Positions 47,555 to 60,497 of a stretch of DNA of 64,000 nucleotides are shown here, one piece after another. The notes under the pieces are model-generated. The model did not search any database, was not told where the DNA came from, and saw only the letters and a program-made list of their open reading frames with translations. Origin of the DNA: Gamsiella multidivaricata (lineage: Eukaryota > Mortierellomycota > Mortierellomycetes > Mortierellales > Mortierellaceae); contig NW_026251744.1 of the NCBI RefSeq assembly GCF_025024155.1, positions 186,001-250,000 on the forward strand. The letters run 5' to 3'. The number at the start of each line of letters is the position of its first letter. Within the stretch, counting starts at the first letter, position 1. Both the position numbers and the translations under genes were made by a program.

Positions 47555-50500
47555 ATGGCTGTTCCAGAACCACCACCACCGTCGCTTATATTCGACTTTG
47601 CCTCCTTTGACGAGGATGATCCCGTCGACATTGCAAGTGGCCTCATCCTTATCCATTCATGCTGTCTTGACGGGAAAGCATGCTAATCAATTGCCTTTTT
47701 ATGATCCGCTCTATAGGAGATGAGCCAGGCCCACCGTCAACTTCTCGAAATGATCCAGGGCCTGTCAGAAATTGACATCCACAACCAGCTTCAAGCGTCG
47801 GCGTCGAGTAGTATGCAGAAACACGCAGAAATCATCAATGGACTCGTCTATGGTATCTTAACCCACAATGCCGATACCAACAACAGCGCCAACACCAATA
47901 ACACAAATAGCAGCAGTAGTAGTACCTCAGGAGGTCCAGGGCAAAGCATCAGTTCATCACCAACAGAACTCTTTCGACATATGAACCTTGTGGCGCGCGA
48001 TTCGCTCGCGTTTGCGGTCAAGCAGACGCGTCATTTCTGTACACTACTTCAATTCCATAAGATCAAGCCGCAAGTACGGGAGCAGCTGCTTTGGTTGGTC
48101 GGCCAGTTCACGGAAGTCAGAGTCCATGGCATCGAGCAGCTATACATGAGTCTTCTGAGGCAGATCCGCGGTGGCGATGTCTCACGAGCAAATATACAAC
48201 ATGCAGAGGGTATGCTTCAATTGCTCGAGACACATCTTCAGTCCTTCGTGTACTCAATCCCAAATTTAGTTGCCTATTCGTGTTACACGTACCTGAGGAT
48301 CATGTTGGACCATGGACGATATGCGGCACTCAGACAGCATGAAGCAATGTTTTGCGCACGACTGTTGCGAGAACGATTTCGAGACTGCTCGGACATTGGG
48401 AGGGACCTCGTTAGGGCACTTCAGGATGTTGCGCGGATCAAGCCAATAGAGGAAATCTGGATCAATCTGCTGTACTCCCCCGAGAAATTGAACCCGCAGC
48501 TCGAGGGTCTGCATCAACTGACCGCCATGCCAACAAAGGACCAGTACCTACAGAGTCGACTGACGTTCGATATGGAGCACAAGATCCTACACATTCTGAA
48601 ATTCGTAAGTTGGCGTCTCATGGATATCACTTGAGATCATAAGAAGAGCATGCACAATAGATACACAACACGATCTAATCTTTGTTTGTTTCCGATCCAG
48701 ATTAACAATGGACAACATCACAGAAATCTGCAATGGTTTGTAGAACGGTACTTGTCATCTCCCGAGGCCGATGGATTGTACTGCGACCTCATTCGCTATA
48801 TCTGTGGTGTATATCACCCTTCGAACGCAGTTCTTGCCAGCAGCATCGTGCCACGCTATGTCGTCATCGGAAGTATCTTCAGGACCATCAGAGTATGTGC
48901 ACCAGTCCCGCCTTTCAGCCCATAGTCATGGATCAGGTCATTTGGGTTCCACAAGTATTAATGCCCTCATTTTCGATATACAACTAGTCCAATGTCACAG
49001 CTGCCAATGTCAAGCTCGCACTGTTTTATGACTGGCTATTTTATGATCCTGGCAGGGATAATATCATGGACATCGGTATGTCCCTGGATGGCCATATGGA
49101 CCACTGTAATTCAGACTATGGAACGATAATTCATTCATTTCCTCTTTCTGCTTAGAACCGGCTATATTGCTAATGGAGAACTCAGTGGAGCGATACCCAT
49201 ACATCACCGCGATTCTGCTGGAATTCTTGCATTTTACAATCGAAAACTATCACCCATCACTGCGGGACTATATCCACAAACATATAGGGATGGCAGCGCA
49301 GGATTTAGTCAAGAAGGGCGTCATCAGGTGCGAGAGCAAATGCATCACGGCATTGTTACAAATAAGAGGTTGATGAGGTCTGCTATTGTAACTGACCCAA
49401 ATGTCAACCTTTTTTATATATGCGCTCAGATCGTTCCGCTTTATTTTCAAAGCACCATCACTTGACGATTACACTCCAGTTCGCGACTATATGCTATCAA
49501 TGTTCCCAGCTCAACTCGGAGATTTGGCGGAAAATAGTGCAGGATTCTCCCTTGGAGGAGTCGCTACTATGGAGAGCATGGATGAACAGCCTTCTTCTGC
49601 ACAACTCACTGGCGACAGTGACAGTAACGAAGGTATGGATGATTTCGAGAATCCTGCATCTCATGCCGGCTTTGCCGTGCCTGGAATTACAGGCCAGGAT
49701 AGTGAAGATGATGAGGAGGCGCATGATCGTAAGGAGGTCAAGAGCGAAGGTCAGAAATCAAGGAATCACTCTCGAGAATCTTCCAGAGAGCCAGCATTAA
49801 GGGAGGATAGTAAATCGACTGTTCAAGATGATGAGGAAAACGGTGAGGATGAAGTGATGGAGTCATCTTTGGTTGAGCATCCATCGCAGCAGTTGAAATT
49901 TCAGAATCAAGCAGTACTCGCAGATTGGACATTCACCGATGATATGACCACCGCGGCTGGATCAGGAAAAGACGATGACCTTACCTCTGCAGCTGCAGCC
50001 CCCGTTCCTGGGGCTTCGCTTTGGATTTTTGGCTCCAGCCTTCAGGAGTTCAAGAAAGCGTACGAGGCCGATCCCGATGCTTCCGCAACCGCGGAAATGT
50101 TTCGCGACATCTGGAATGTCTACGGCGACGTTGCAGGAGTTGGAGTTGATGGTGCAGACATTGCGCAAGAGGTTGGTCAGGAGATTTGTGCCTTTGCGAC
50201 AAAAGCTGAAGTTCCAGAGTCATATGTGTTGCCGGTCGGTGATGCGGATCCGGGAGAGGATGCAGGCGTGATGGAACCCCTGATATCGTGTTTGTGGAGG
50301 GTCACCGAAAGGGATGGTAAGGAAGGCGCAATAAGGGTGGCACAGATGTTTATGAAAAGCGAGGCCCCCAAGGACCCCAGCGAAAGACTGCTTGGGATGT
50401 GGTATTTGCTAGGCCTGGTCCGTGGGCAGAGGCGCAGTATGTCAGGGACTGCCATCTCTCTGGAACAATTGCTGCAGCTTTATGGATCGTATGTCAGGGC

Positions 50501-52781
50501 TATCGCCAAGCAGGATCAAGCGGACAAGATAGACGAGGACGGAACAGACGCTACCAGTGATTTAACACTATTTGCACAAGAATATCTCCTCAGGGACCTT
50601 CAACAGCTGCAAGACCGGCAGCTCATGGTCTTTGAGAGCATCTTGCCGCTGGTCTTGCGATACCTGCCTGAGCTCATCCCCAAGACTGAGGCATTCTTGA
50701 AGCTAATCCTTGTCATGGCGACACCGGCTTTGATCTATCGACTTTCCATGGGACTTGCTAAGCGCGATTTCTCGTTGCTTTTGCCGCCAACGCCATTAGA
50801 AAACCTGACGCCTGCAATAAGGGAAGAAGAAAAGAAGACAACCAAAAATACCCTGAGCGCCAAGAAAAAGAACGGGTCTAACGAACAACCGGATGAAGTG
50901 GACGCCGCCACTCAATCTTTATCACGGAACTGGGATCCGAAGATCTCCCCAAACATGGTGGAAATCCTGGGACAGACTTTGGAATGGGAAACGTTTGAAC
51001 AGCTGGGCGTTTGGCAGTTGGTGCTATCAGAGGTGGGAGGAGGATCTGATGCTGTGGCAACAATCCTTGGCGCTGGTTGGGTCCTTGATATGACTACGGA
51101 ATCGACAGCAGAGGCGCTGAGCGGCATTCTGAATTTGCTCCGCACCCTTTCACTGGAGCCTCCAGACGTGAAACTCGGACGCGCGATAATCAGGATCGCC
51201 AGCCAGACGGAGGTGATCTCCAAGGAAATGAGGGAGTTATGTGAGGCGAACATAGCGCAATGGGCGAGGGGATACCCCGATCATATAGCTGCTCTTCTTT
51301 TGTCGCTGAGCGAAAAGACCGCACCTCCTGTGGAGCACCCAGCAACAGCAACATCGTCGAATGGTGACTTTGAAATGGAGGACGCTACTCTAAAGTCATC
51401 GACGAATAGGGGCTCTGGCAAGAACACGCGCAGCAAGAACAAGACGAGTCTCGCCAAGACGAAATTGACACCCAAGCAGAGAAAGGAACAAGCGGTGCAG
51501 CTGCGCGCTGCACTCTCTCTACTTCAGGCGTGGTGGGGGGACATCGGCTTGTCAGCATCGTCATCATCCTCAATGGCATCTTCGACTGCAAATCACCATC
51601 TTTTCTCGAGGATTTGGACTCCACAAGTCAAGTCTCAAGTCGAAGAGGCCCTCACAGAGAACTTTGGGGCGAGTGAGAAGAATCTCTGGCCCAGAGAGTG
51701 GTGGATCAAGGAAGAGGATATAAGCAAAAGCAAGCGGAAAGGGGGGCGGAAAGATGCCAAGAGCGAGGATGACGAAGACGAAGAACAGAGTAGCGACGTC
51801 GACGAGGAAGAAGAACAAGACGATGATGAATCTGGCAATCGTCGCAAGAAGAATACTGTCGATCATTCAGACGAGAGCGAACAGGAGCAGGATAGCGACA
51901 ATGAGAGGAAGAACAAGGAGAGAAAACGTTTTGGAGGGGCCGCTGGGTCGGCTGGATCAAGTCGTCGTAATAGTCCTAAGATCAATTCGGGAACCTCGCT
52001 CAGCCACAATGGCGGCGCCAGGAAGGGTTCTGCAGCAGGATCTACTGCTGCTGGCATATTGAATTCAAGGTCGCGTGGCAAAAACTCGCCAGCGCCCCAG
52101 GCAACCAAGAAGGCTCCGGCAAAGAAGGGAAGCGTGAATCGGAAACGTAAGATCTCTGACGACGATGATGAGGAAGAGGAGGAGGAAGAAGAGGAGGATG
52201 ATGACCAGGAAGAAGAGGCGGAGGAAGAGGAAGTGGACGATGAGGAGGAGGAGGAGGAGGAGGAGAACGAGGAAGATAAGGAGGTCAAGCCAAGAAAGAG
52301 GCAGAGTAAACGACCGATACGGAAAGCGGCAAATGCAGCAGCGTCGAAGACGAGAGCGAGCAGTCGCAATAAGGCCAAGCCAGTGACGAGAAATGGGAAG
52401 CGGAATCAGATCAAGGACGACGACGACGAAGCCGATGAAGACGAAGACGAGGACGAAGAGAACGAGGGGGAGCAGAGTGGAGAGGATGAGATCGATGAGA
52501 GCACGAAAGATCAAGCGGACGAGGACGTCGACCAAAACGGGGAGGACGAGGACGAGGACGAGGACGAAGATGAGGAGGAGGAGATGGAGAAGGGCAAGCT
52601 GCCGATCTACTCGCAGAGACGCGCGGCAGCCTCGGCCAACTCGAAGCTGATGACAAAGTCCTCGCCCACATCGTCGTCGTCCTCTGCGTCTGGCTCTGGG
52701 ACAAAACCTAAGGCTGCAACCGTAAAGCGGCGCGGAAAACTGAAGCGGCGGATCCCGTCTGATGATGACAGTGACGAATAG
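47555..52781 (+). CDS. Integrator complex subunit 3 homologue with acidic C-terminal tail
   Basis: INTS3 is part of Integrator (3'-end processing of snRNAs, promoter-proximal termination) and, in animals, of the SOSS single-strand-DNA repair complex. Six exons: 47555-47632, 47717-48604, 48701-48892, 48988-49075, 49156-49327, 49430-52781; frames close (4770 nt, 1589 residues). Intron 1 appears to use a GC donor (ATT|GCAAGT). Family marks in order: [93 protein letters not shown] and [14 protein letters not shown]. Human INTS3 is about 1040 residues; here the last ~350 add a Lys-rich/Asp-Glu-rich tail, possibly nuclear/chromatin-binding. Poly-Ser/Asn insert near residue 80. The start [10 protein letters not shown] has a strong context (CGCCATGG). 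Confidence 0.9.
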
Positions 52782-53305
52782 ACCCGTATCCTAGGGTCGA
52801 ACAAACAATGACATAGCACCATGTAATAAACAGAGTCGTTAATCAGTGCGCGCGCTCCTCAGGATCTCTGCGCCCCGATGTCCAGTAGACAGACGGACAA
52901 CCCTCATGGACGCTCGGCACTGCAGTCCACTTTGATTCCAAACAACATACTCCAATATGTTGCTGGTATTGCTGTTTTGCTTGCGGGCCTGAAAAGGGAG
53001 GGGAGGGCTGTCTATGCGATCTGCAGAGTTGGCCGTGCCTCCAGGGATGGGCACCACAGCCCAGCGGCTCCTCTGCACGTCCCAGTGAAGGTGGCCTCTA
53101 AGGACGTGCCGTAGACAGGCTAGCCCCCCATTGGCTGATGCAAATCTATCCGCGCATGCGCCTGTAACGGTTTCCCTATGACGTCTGAAGTGCAATTGCT
53201 GGATATATAAATACAAATGCGCTCCTCCTCACTTCTTTCTGCATTACATTCATCTCTTTAAACCCCCATTCACATTCAACAAGGCAAAAAAAAAAAAAAA
53301 ACACA
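52782..53305. promoter_or_regulatory. Promoter of the LIM-domain gene
   Basis: Well-formed core elements in the expected order: an inverted CCAAT box (ATTGG, 53130-53134), a CRE-like TGACGTC (53179-53185) and TATATAAA (53204-53211), about 95 bases before the ATG at 53306. The leader ends in an A-run (53286-53300). The first part of the interval holds the INTS3 3' end. Confidence 0.7.
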
Positions 53306-55571
53306 ATGCCACCTCGCTTTGTCCCGACCGCTAGCCCACGCTGCCCCCGCTGCTCCAAGGCTGTCTACAGTGTGAGTGCGCACCTCATATTTCATCTGGA
53401 CATATTTGTGTGTCTCACATGCTTCTAACGACCTTTTGTCAATCCTGGACCCTTTCAATAGGCTGAACAAGTTATTGGTCCGAACGGAAGTGCATGGCAC
53501 AAGGCCGTAGGTGCACCTCGTTTATTGTTATCAAAAGTGAAAGGCCTCTTTACTGCTTTATACTAACATTGTCGACCATACCTTTATCTTTTTCTTTTTC
53601 TTTTTTTTTCTTTTTTTTTCTTTTTTTTTGGTGGTAGTGCTTTACTTGTCGAGAGTGCAATCGCCGATTGGACTCCATGACTCTTGCAGAACATGAAGGC
53701 GAGGTATAGAGGAATAATGGCTCGTGGCTATCTTCAAACTGTATAGGGGCATAGGGTGGCGAATTAATGCGTTCAGCATGATTAATTTTGAAACACAGGC
53801 TTACTGCAAATCGTGCCACAAAAAGATGTGGGGACCTACTGGATACGGTTATGGGAGCGGACTATTGGTGCGCGAAGATCCCGAGAGTCAGTTCAAGCAG
53901 AGCATTGGACGCCCCGTCAACAGCAGCACCAGCGACACTGCTAGCGCGTCCTACAACAACCTTGACGACGCTATCACCTACCACTCCACAGGAGGCAGCA
54001 GCTCTGCGGGCGACTTTGCGAGCTCTCGACCCGCTCATAATGAGGAGACAGAGGAGCAGAGACATGAGCGACTCACGCCCGTGAATTCAACCCAGAAGAA
54101 GAGGAACTCTCTGGATATGATTCGGGAGCAGGCTGAGGCTTCACGCCGGGCTTATGATGACGCGCATGCTCAGCGTGTCGCCAACAAATATGGCCGCGTC
54201 AATCCCAACTTGACTGGCGGCTCCACAGCCAGCACGGGAAGCGGCAAAGGAGAGCATCTCTTTTCGGGCAGCAATTACAATGGCTCGAGCTCGGGATACT
54301 TGTCTGGAGGCTCCGATACCTCTTCCGCATTTGGGTCAACAATGGCGACGACTTCATCTCCCGCCCCTTCCCTCTCGTCCATTTCCTCCGTGGCCTCCTC
54401 GAACCAGCCTGCTACAAAATCACTATATTTGAACCATCCCCTTCGATCGTCCTCCGCCATGTCGTCTTCGTCATTCCAGGAACCGCAGGATGCGGAATCA
54501 GATTATGCAAGGAGTCGTCAAGCCCTGTCTTTCCAAACTGGAGCACCTCCTCAGTCTTCAGGATCGTACACTCCTACGCAGTCTGGACCGCCACCACTAC
54601 TCCCCAAGAGAGATTTCGAGTCCAAGGTGGCCGCGCCGAGCCCTCAGCCTGGCAGCGAACAGGGCGACGATTCGTATCTGGAATATGCTCCCATTCGTAT
54701 CGTGGCGCGCAAGGAGGAGCCTCATTCGTCGAAGGCTGCGTCTACGCCACCAGCTGTCGATGAGGACGAGTGGGGTACGGAACCGACCGAAAAGAAGAAG
54801 CATGCGGAGACTACGACGCCCGCGCAACCAATGTACCAATCACAGTACTTGCAGCAACAAAGACAGCAGCAACAAGAGCGCGAATCGGCGCCTGCAGCTC
54901 CATCGCCGTCTTCATCGTCTGTGCGTCCAAACCAGCTCATCAGTGAGGCTGATAAGCTGAATTTGAGAGAGCAGGAGGAGCGTCAGCAGCAGGCAAGGAC
55001 CTCGGAGGCTTCGACTGTGGGGGCTGATGAATGGGATGAAGAACCTACCCCTACAGTGCCTTCTACCCCTCAGAACATCAAATACATGCCGGCTCGCAAT
55101 GTCTCCTCTGCCGCCATCCGCACCTGGACTCCGACAGCCAACACATCCTCAGACTATTTGTCAAGCAACACCCACTCAAGGACAGCCTCTGCAGAACCCA
55201 GCGTCAGCCCTACCACTGCAACGAACCCTGTTAACTCGAGCAACTTTGGTGCAACCGCGCCCAAAACGAGCTATTACCGATCTGGAGGATCCATGACGCC
55301 TAAGAGAGCGACCTCGTCTTACGGCGGTGGCGGTGACATTTGCCCAAGGTGCCAAAAGATTGTGTACCATGCCGAATCAGCTCTTGCACCAGGTGGCGCC
55401 AAGTACCACAAACTGTGTCTGCGATGCGTCGAATGTTCAAAGAGTTTGGACTCGACCAACATGACAGACAGGCAGGGCACCCCTTACTGCAAAACTTGCT
55501 ACGGAAAGGCGTTTGGCGCCAAGGGCTATGGATATGGCAGTGGTGCTTCCATGCTCCACACCGAACTTTAA
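53306..55571 (+). CDS. Two-LIM-domain protein with long disordered linker
   Basis: Four exons: 53306-53371, 53462-53506, 53638-53703, 53799-55571; all phase 0 (649 residues). The first LIM domain is spread over all four exons: CPRCSKAVYS, AEQVIGPNGSAWHKA, CFTCRECNRRLDSMTL, AYCKSCHKKMWGPTGYGYGS. The second is at the C-terminus: CPRCQKIVYHAESALAPGG, YHKLCLRCVECSKSLDST, PYCKTCYGKAFGAKGYGYGS. Both end with the G-x-x-GYGYGSG tail typical of CRP-type (cysteine-rich protein) LIM proteins. Between them are about 470 residues rich in Ser/Gln/Pro, with two repeated acidic DEWGTEP / DEWDEEP motifs. LIM domains bind zinc and protein partners; CRP-like proteins bundle actin or act in transcription. Likely a cytoskeletal adaptor, as inference. 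Confidence 0.93.
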
Positions 55572-55713
55572 GATTCCAAAATATAGTAGTGCGAACAATG
55601 AGACACAAAGCAAAAAAAATAATATATCGTATATTCAATGTCTGTACACTCTTGATATCCCTGGATATTCGGGTCTGCAATCTTGGGCATACATGCAGCT
55701 CTTTGCTCACACT

Positions 55714-58700
55714 CTACAGGACCTCAAACTTGATCGACTGTGCCTCGGGCCTCATGGCATTCACAGTAAGAGTGAACGTGCCCTTTCCGATTTTTCTCTT
55801 CAGGCCCCTGCCATGGTACAACAGAGCGGCTCTGGTGACCTTGAACCTCACCTGCTTGCTTTGGCCAGGAGCAAGGTCGATCTTTTCGAATCCCTTGAGT
55901 AGGAAAGCCTCGGGCATGATGTCGCTGCGGTAATCTTGCGTGATGTACCAGAAAACTGTCTCTTTGACTGGTCGATTGCCCCTGTTCTTGATCGTGATCT
56001 TTGCGAGAATACTGGGAATATTCTTCATCTGAATTTTCTCATTACTGCTAGGTGCGGCTGGTGCGGGCCTATGGTCTACTTGGCCCCTGTTGCTATCATT
56101 ATCTCCGTCGTCGCCGAAATCATCGTTTTCATCCAGATCACCCTCATCGTCAGGCAGAGTCGTCTTTATGACCGGGTGGTTCAGTACCAAACCTCCGTAT
56201 TCCACCGTGGTGTACGACAATCCAGCACTGAATGTGAACAAGGGCTTGTAAACATCCACACCCGACCGATAATAGTTGGTCGCCATGTCGCCGGGTCCAC
56301 TAGGATAGGTCATAGGCAGTCGTCCAGATGGGTTCACAGCGCCACTTATAACTTCTGCAATCGGATGTCCACCCCACGGCCCGGGCAAGTAGGCCATGAC
56401 GATGGCGTCCAAAAGCCCTTCCGTATCCTGCAGCCCTCTTGGTCGCCCTTCCACTAGAACAAGGACGATCTTGGTATTTGTTCCATGGACTCGAGCCTTA
56501 ACTTGGCGGATCACGTCCAACTGCCCTGTGGGCAGATCAAGGTCATTGATATTACCAACAATCTCGGCATAAGGCTTCTCACCCAGGCAGATAATCACTG
56601 TGTCAGCACCGTCCACCGCCCCGAGATGCGCTCCTTCGTTAATGTTGTTTCTCAGGGGTTTACCATCAAAATCGACACTTGGCACATACGAGACAGCACT
56701 GGAGACAAACTCCTTTTGGAGTCCCTGGAGAATGCTCTCGCCTCGACCTTGGTACCAGTCGTCGGAATCAGCGCCCTGCCACTTGATTGACCACCCTCCA
56801 GAGAGCGCCCTAATCGAATCTGCAGCTGGTCCAGTGACAACAATCTTCTTCTGATTCTGTAGGGGTAAGATGCCATTGTTGTTCTTCAGAACAGTGATAC
56901 TCTCGCGAACGGCGCTCTTGGCAGTCTCAATGTCCTGCTTGCTTCCAACATATGCCAGTAATTTTGGGTCGCTGAATGGTTGCTCAAACAATCCTAAATC
57001 CTTCTTCAACTGCAGCACCTTGGCGACAGATTCGACCAGTCGTTGCCGCTGCAATTTGTTCTCCTGGATCAGCGCCACTGCGTCCTTTGAGAATGACTCG
57101 GACTCGGGTACCATAACCATATCGACCGAGGTTTGCTTCAGACACTGCAGCGTCGCATCCTTGAGCGAGGACACGGTTCGATGCTCTGTAAAGAGTCGAT
57201 CAAGTTCCTGCCAGTCTGTCACGAGCATGCCTTTGAACCGAAGACGTTGCCGAAGCAGCTCTGTGAGATAGAAGTTGGATCCGACAACGGGCTGACCGTT
57301 CACATCAATGTAGGTCTCCATCGCAGTCGCTACGCCAGCATTGATAGCAGCCTGGAAGGGAGGGACAAAATAGTCCATCAGATAGTTATCCGGAATCCAC
57401 GCAGAAGCCCTATACCGTTCAGCAAAGGTATAAATATGGGTTATTTACTCGCTTACCACCAAGAACTGACGATGCAAGTCAAATAAAACCGTTACTCTTA
57501 CTTGTCTTGGCCATTACGGGAGGCAGAGTAGCCGATAAAGTGCTTCATGCACGCTGCGACGCGCATTCGGTCCCTCTTGTAATTACCCTGAAGACCCTTG
57601 ATAGCCGCACTGCCCATCTCAGATACCACATGAGGATCTATAGAACACACATTAATGTCAAACTTATTAACAATGACGCTTATCAGAATATTCAAATGTG
57701 TTTAACATGCTTCCAATTTTCCTTTCAGGCTTACCTTCACCAAAGGTCTCGTAGACGCGTGGCCATAGTTTGTGTACAGCAACATCGAGGATGGGGGTAA
57801 ATACCCAGGGGATACCTGCCGCGCGTGTGTCCTTGGCAGTGATGCGCCCAGCCTCGTACGCCGTGGTTGTGTTAAACGTGGCGGCGAGTCCGATCTGCTG
57901 AGGGAGCAAGATGGATCCATCGACGTAGTTTGCGCCATGAACTGAATCCAAGCTGTCAAGGCGAACAAGCAACGTAGACAGTAGGCAAAGATAAAAAAAA
58001 AAAAAAAAACGATGTGGACACCAGAATACCAAACGTAAGTAGGCGTGCTTTTTGCTGTTTGATTTTTTTGAATAGATTGATAGACTAACACCACGCTCTT
58101 ACCCGTAGATCATCGGGACTTTCTTCCCGGTCGATATGGCAACCTTTTGGATGACATCTGTATAGAGAGGATTAAAAAAAAACGTGGTGCGTGTGAGGAC
58201 ACGGCGGAATTACTTCCTCGCAGATGGAGAAATCATAGGGCGCAAAAGCTTAAGACGTACCGACAATCTTTGCGAACTGCTTGGCAGAGTAAGAGATGTA
58301 CTTGCCCCCATGACTGGTTTTTTTTTTTTTTTTTTTTTTTCGGTAGACAGCATGCACAGTGTCAATTAAGATTGGGCCTGAGGTTTTTTTAGCGCGTATC
58401 GTAACAAACCCATGCGTGCATGCATAATCGCATTTCAGGCAGTAAGACGTACTTTGTTGGTGTGTCCAAGAAACTCCCCACGCCCCATTCCCCGATCCAG
58501 TATTGGACCTTGGCCATATCTAACTCGCCTTTGCTGTCCAACAACATCCCAATTTGAATCTGGGTCATTTGGCCCGCCAGCTCGCGAAGAGTCATGCTTT
58601 GAGCCAGTTTGAGCATGTCTGGATCTGCTGTTAGGGATGGACTAGGAGGGTTCTTATCCTTGAGGGCATCTTTAGGGGAAGGTGATGATCGCGCATCGTC

Positions 58701-58973
58701 TTGAGTCGGGTACGTAGAGTCGGGTTTGCGGCCGCCGTAGGTGTCGCGATCGATGATCTGCGACATGCCTATGGTCTGCTGTGGATTAGAATCCTCAGTG
58801 TCCTGGGTCGTGAGGACTGCCTCTGACGCTAATGCTAACACTTCTGATGCAGATTGAAGGAGCGATGTGGTTAAGAGAATTATCAGGGATATGGAGAGGA
58901 ACTTGGGGCGGCGGCGACGATGAGGAGGACTGGCAGGCCGTGTGAAGCTAATGCCGGTGGTAGGTCCGGTCAT
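55714..58973 (-). CDS. Glycoside hydrolase family 3 beta-glucosidase
   Basis: Hydrolyses beta-linked glucose from oligosaccharides or glucans. Six exons: 58973-58453, 58313-58261, 58157-58103, 57952-57735, 57637-57502, 57409-55714; all GT-AG, frame closes (2679 nt, 892 residues). After a basic cytosolic stretch comes one hydrophobic segment (LSISLIILLTTSLLQSASE), so a secreted or type II membrane enzyme. GH3 marks in order: LTLRELAGQMTQIQIG-like, KVPMIYGLDSVHGANYV, RVAACMKHFIGYSASRNGQD, SAWIPDNYLMDYFVPPF and GMLVTDWQE with the nucleophile Asp. Then comes the alpha/beta sandwich (AVRESITVLKNNNGILPL, AYLPGPWGGHPIAEVISG, LPMTYPSGPGDM, FTFSAGLSYTTVEYGG) and a C-terminal Fn3-like domain split by an Asp-rich insert. 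A TATATAAAG box lies at 59076-59084. Confidence 0.95.
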
Positions 58974-59075
58974 GGACACAGTAGTATGAAAGTGAAATGT
59001 AATGTAGGAGAAGATGAGCAAGGAACAAGGAGAAATGATAGAAAAAGGGAGAGAGACAGTAAAGGTTTACCTTGG

Positions 59076-59084
59076 CTTTATATA
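59076..59084 (-). promoter_or_regulatory. TATA box of the GH3 gene
   Basis: TATATAAAG on the minus strand, about 105 bases upstream of the chosen start codon (58973). The rest of 58974-59305 is the leader and the 3' region of the next gene. Confidence 0.6.
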
Positions 59085-59305
59085 GTTCGGTGGATTGTCT
59101 GTGCTTCCTCATGCCATCATTACTCAGGACTCTCGCAAAAAAGGACGTCCATGCTCCTACTATTTCCTTAGACATGCAGACCAAGACTACTCTTTTTTTT
59201 CAACCCCTTTACTTTTCTTAGTTTCTGTCTTCAATTTTATTATTTTGGATCAAGGTGTGATGAAATAAATTCTTTCAGGGCACAGACCTTCACCCGACAT
59301 TACAT

Positions 59306-60084
59306 TCAGAGCCACTCGCCTTTTGAATCGGCGTGCATGTAAGGATGTGCAGAAGGATATCCCTGTGGCTGCTGGTTAAAGCTCTGTAGAGGGTTTACCT
59401 GTACAGAGCCACATGTCTGTCCGTTTGTAAAGCTCTTTCCTCTCCTGTAGCACTTCACCTCCCCCGTGTACCGGCTGGCAACCCATCCGCCCACCAACAA
59501 TACCAGCACTTGGACCGCCGTGCCCACGCCTGCGATCAACAGCACGTATTTATAGCAAGCTTCCACATCGTCCGCCAATGTGGCTAAACCCACAGCTCCG
59601 CTGTCGTTTTCATTTTGCAACAGGTCGGCCTGACAGATGCTCTTGACTTCGTCCTTGGCCCGCGTCGCCAAGAAGATCATGCTGAAAGTTGAAAGGATTG
59701 TGATCAGGACGGTGACCGTCCACCAGAGAACCGAGAAGTTTTTGGCGAGCGCGTACCGCTTGAAGATGACGCTCATCAGTCCGGAAACACCAAGGATTCC
59801 ATATATACCCGTACTGACATAGGCAACGGTTTTGGCTGTTGAGTCTATGACATTAGGGAGACGCCAATAGAGCAGATAAGTCAGAGAAAATGCCCCCTAC
59901 CATGTAGAACAAAGAACAAACACAAGCGACCCGGTCTTGTATGTTGTATGTTACCTGTGACGCCAGCTCTCAAGACACTCCAGATACTGAATCCTCCAAG
60001 GGCAAGGGCCAGGAGTGAAAAGATAGTGACCCCGAGGCGGAATGGGATGCAAAAGCAGCAGTAGTCACGATGTGTTGGAGCCAT
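59306..60084 (-). CDS. Four-helix membrane protein, unknown function
   Basis: Two exons, 60084-59955 and 59844-59306, joined by a 110-nt GT-AG intron that splits an Asp codon; 222 residues. A short Cys-rich N-terminus (MAPTHRDYCCFCIPFRLGV) precedes TM1 (TIFSLLALALGGFSIWSVL). TM2 is YVSTGIYGILGVSGLMSVIF, TM3 LWWTVTVLITILSTFSMIFL and TM4 YVLLIAGVGTAVQVLVLLVG. A loop of about 35 residues with two Cys lies between TM3 and TM4, and a Gln/Pro/Tyr tail (QSFNQQPQGYPSAHPYMHAD) is probably cytosolic. The N-terminal CCFCIP is a likely palmitoylation site. The layout resembles MARVEL/tetraspan-like proteins, but no definite family is recognised. Confidence 0.8.
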
Positions 60085-60497
60085 TTTTATTAAAAGAGGG
60101 GTGGTGTGCGTTTTTGAAGGGCATCTGCGATCCCTTTTATGTTAAAAAGCGTCTCGCGCTGTGGAAGGATAATATCTTAAAATAGCTTGGGCAGGGTAGG
60201 CGCAGCAACAATCAACTGGAGATTTTCTGAGCACAGCCCCATTTCAACATTCCAGCAATAAAGTAAAATGGGGCAGTGCGTACCGCACGCTATTGATAGA
60301 GTTGAGCAAGCACCTAGAAAAAGGAGGAAGTGGGCTAGGTTTATACATCTGTTTAAGAGAGGCGATGCTCAAGACCTTGAGCTCTTCAGGAACTTGAAAG
60401 CACACACAACCCTAGCCCTTCATTGCAACGGTCGTTCCTCGTACTGTGGACAGCGAAAAAGGGAGAATCTATAACTAGCTTATCTCGTAAAAAAATC

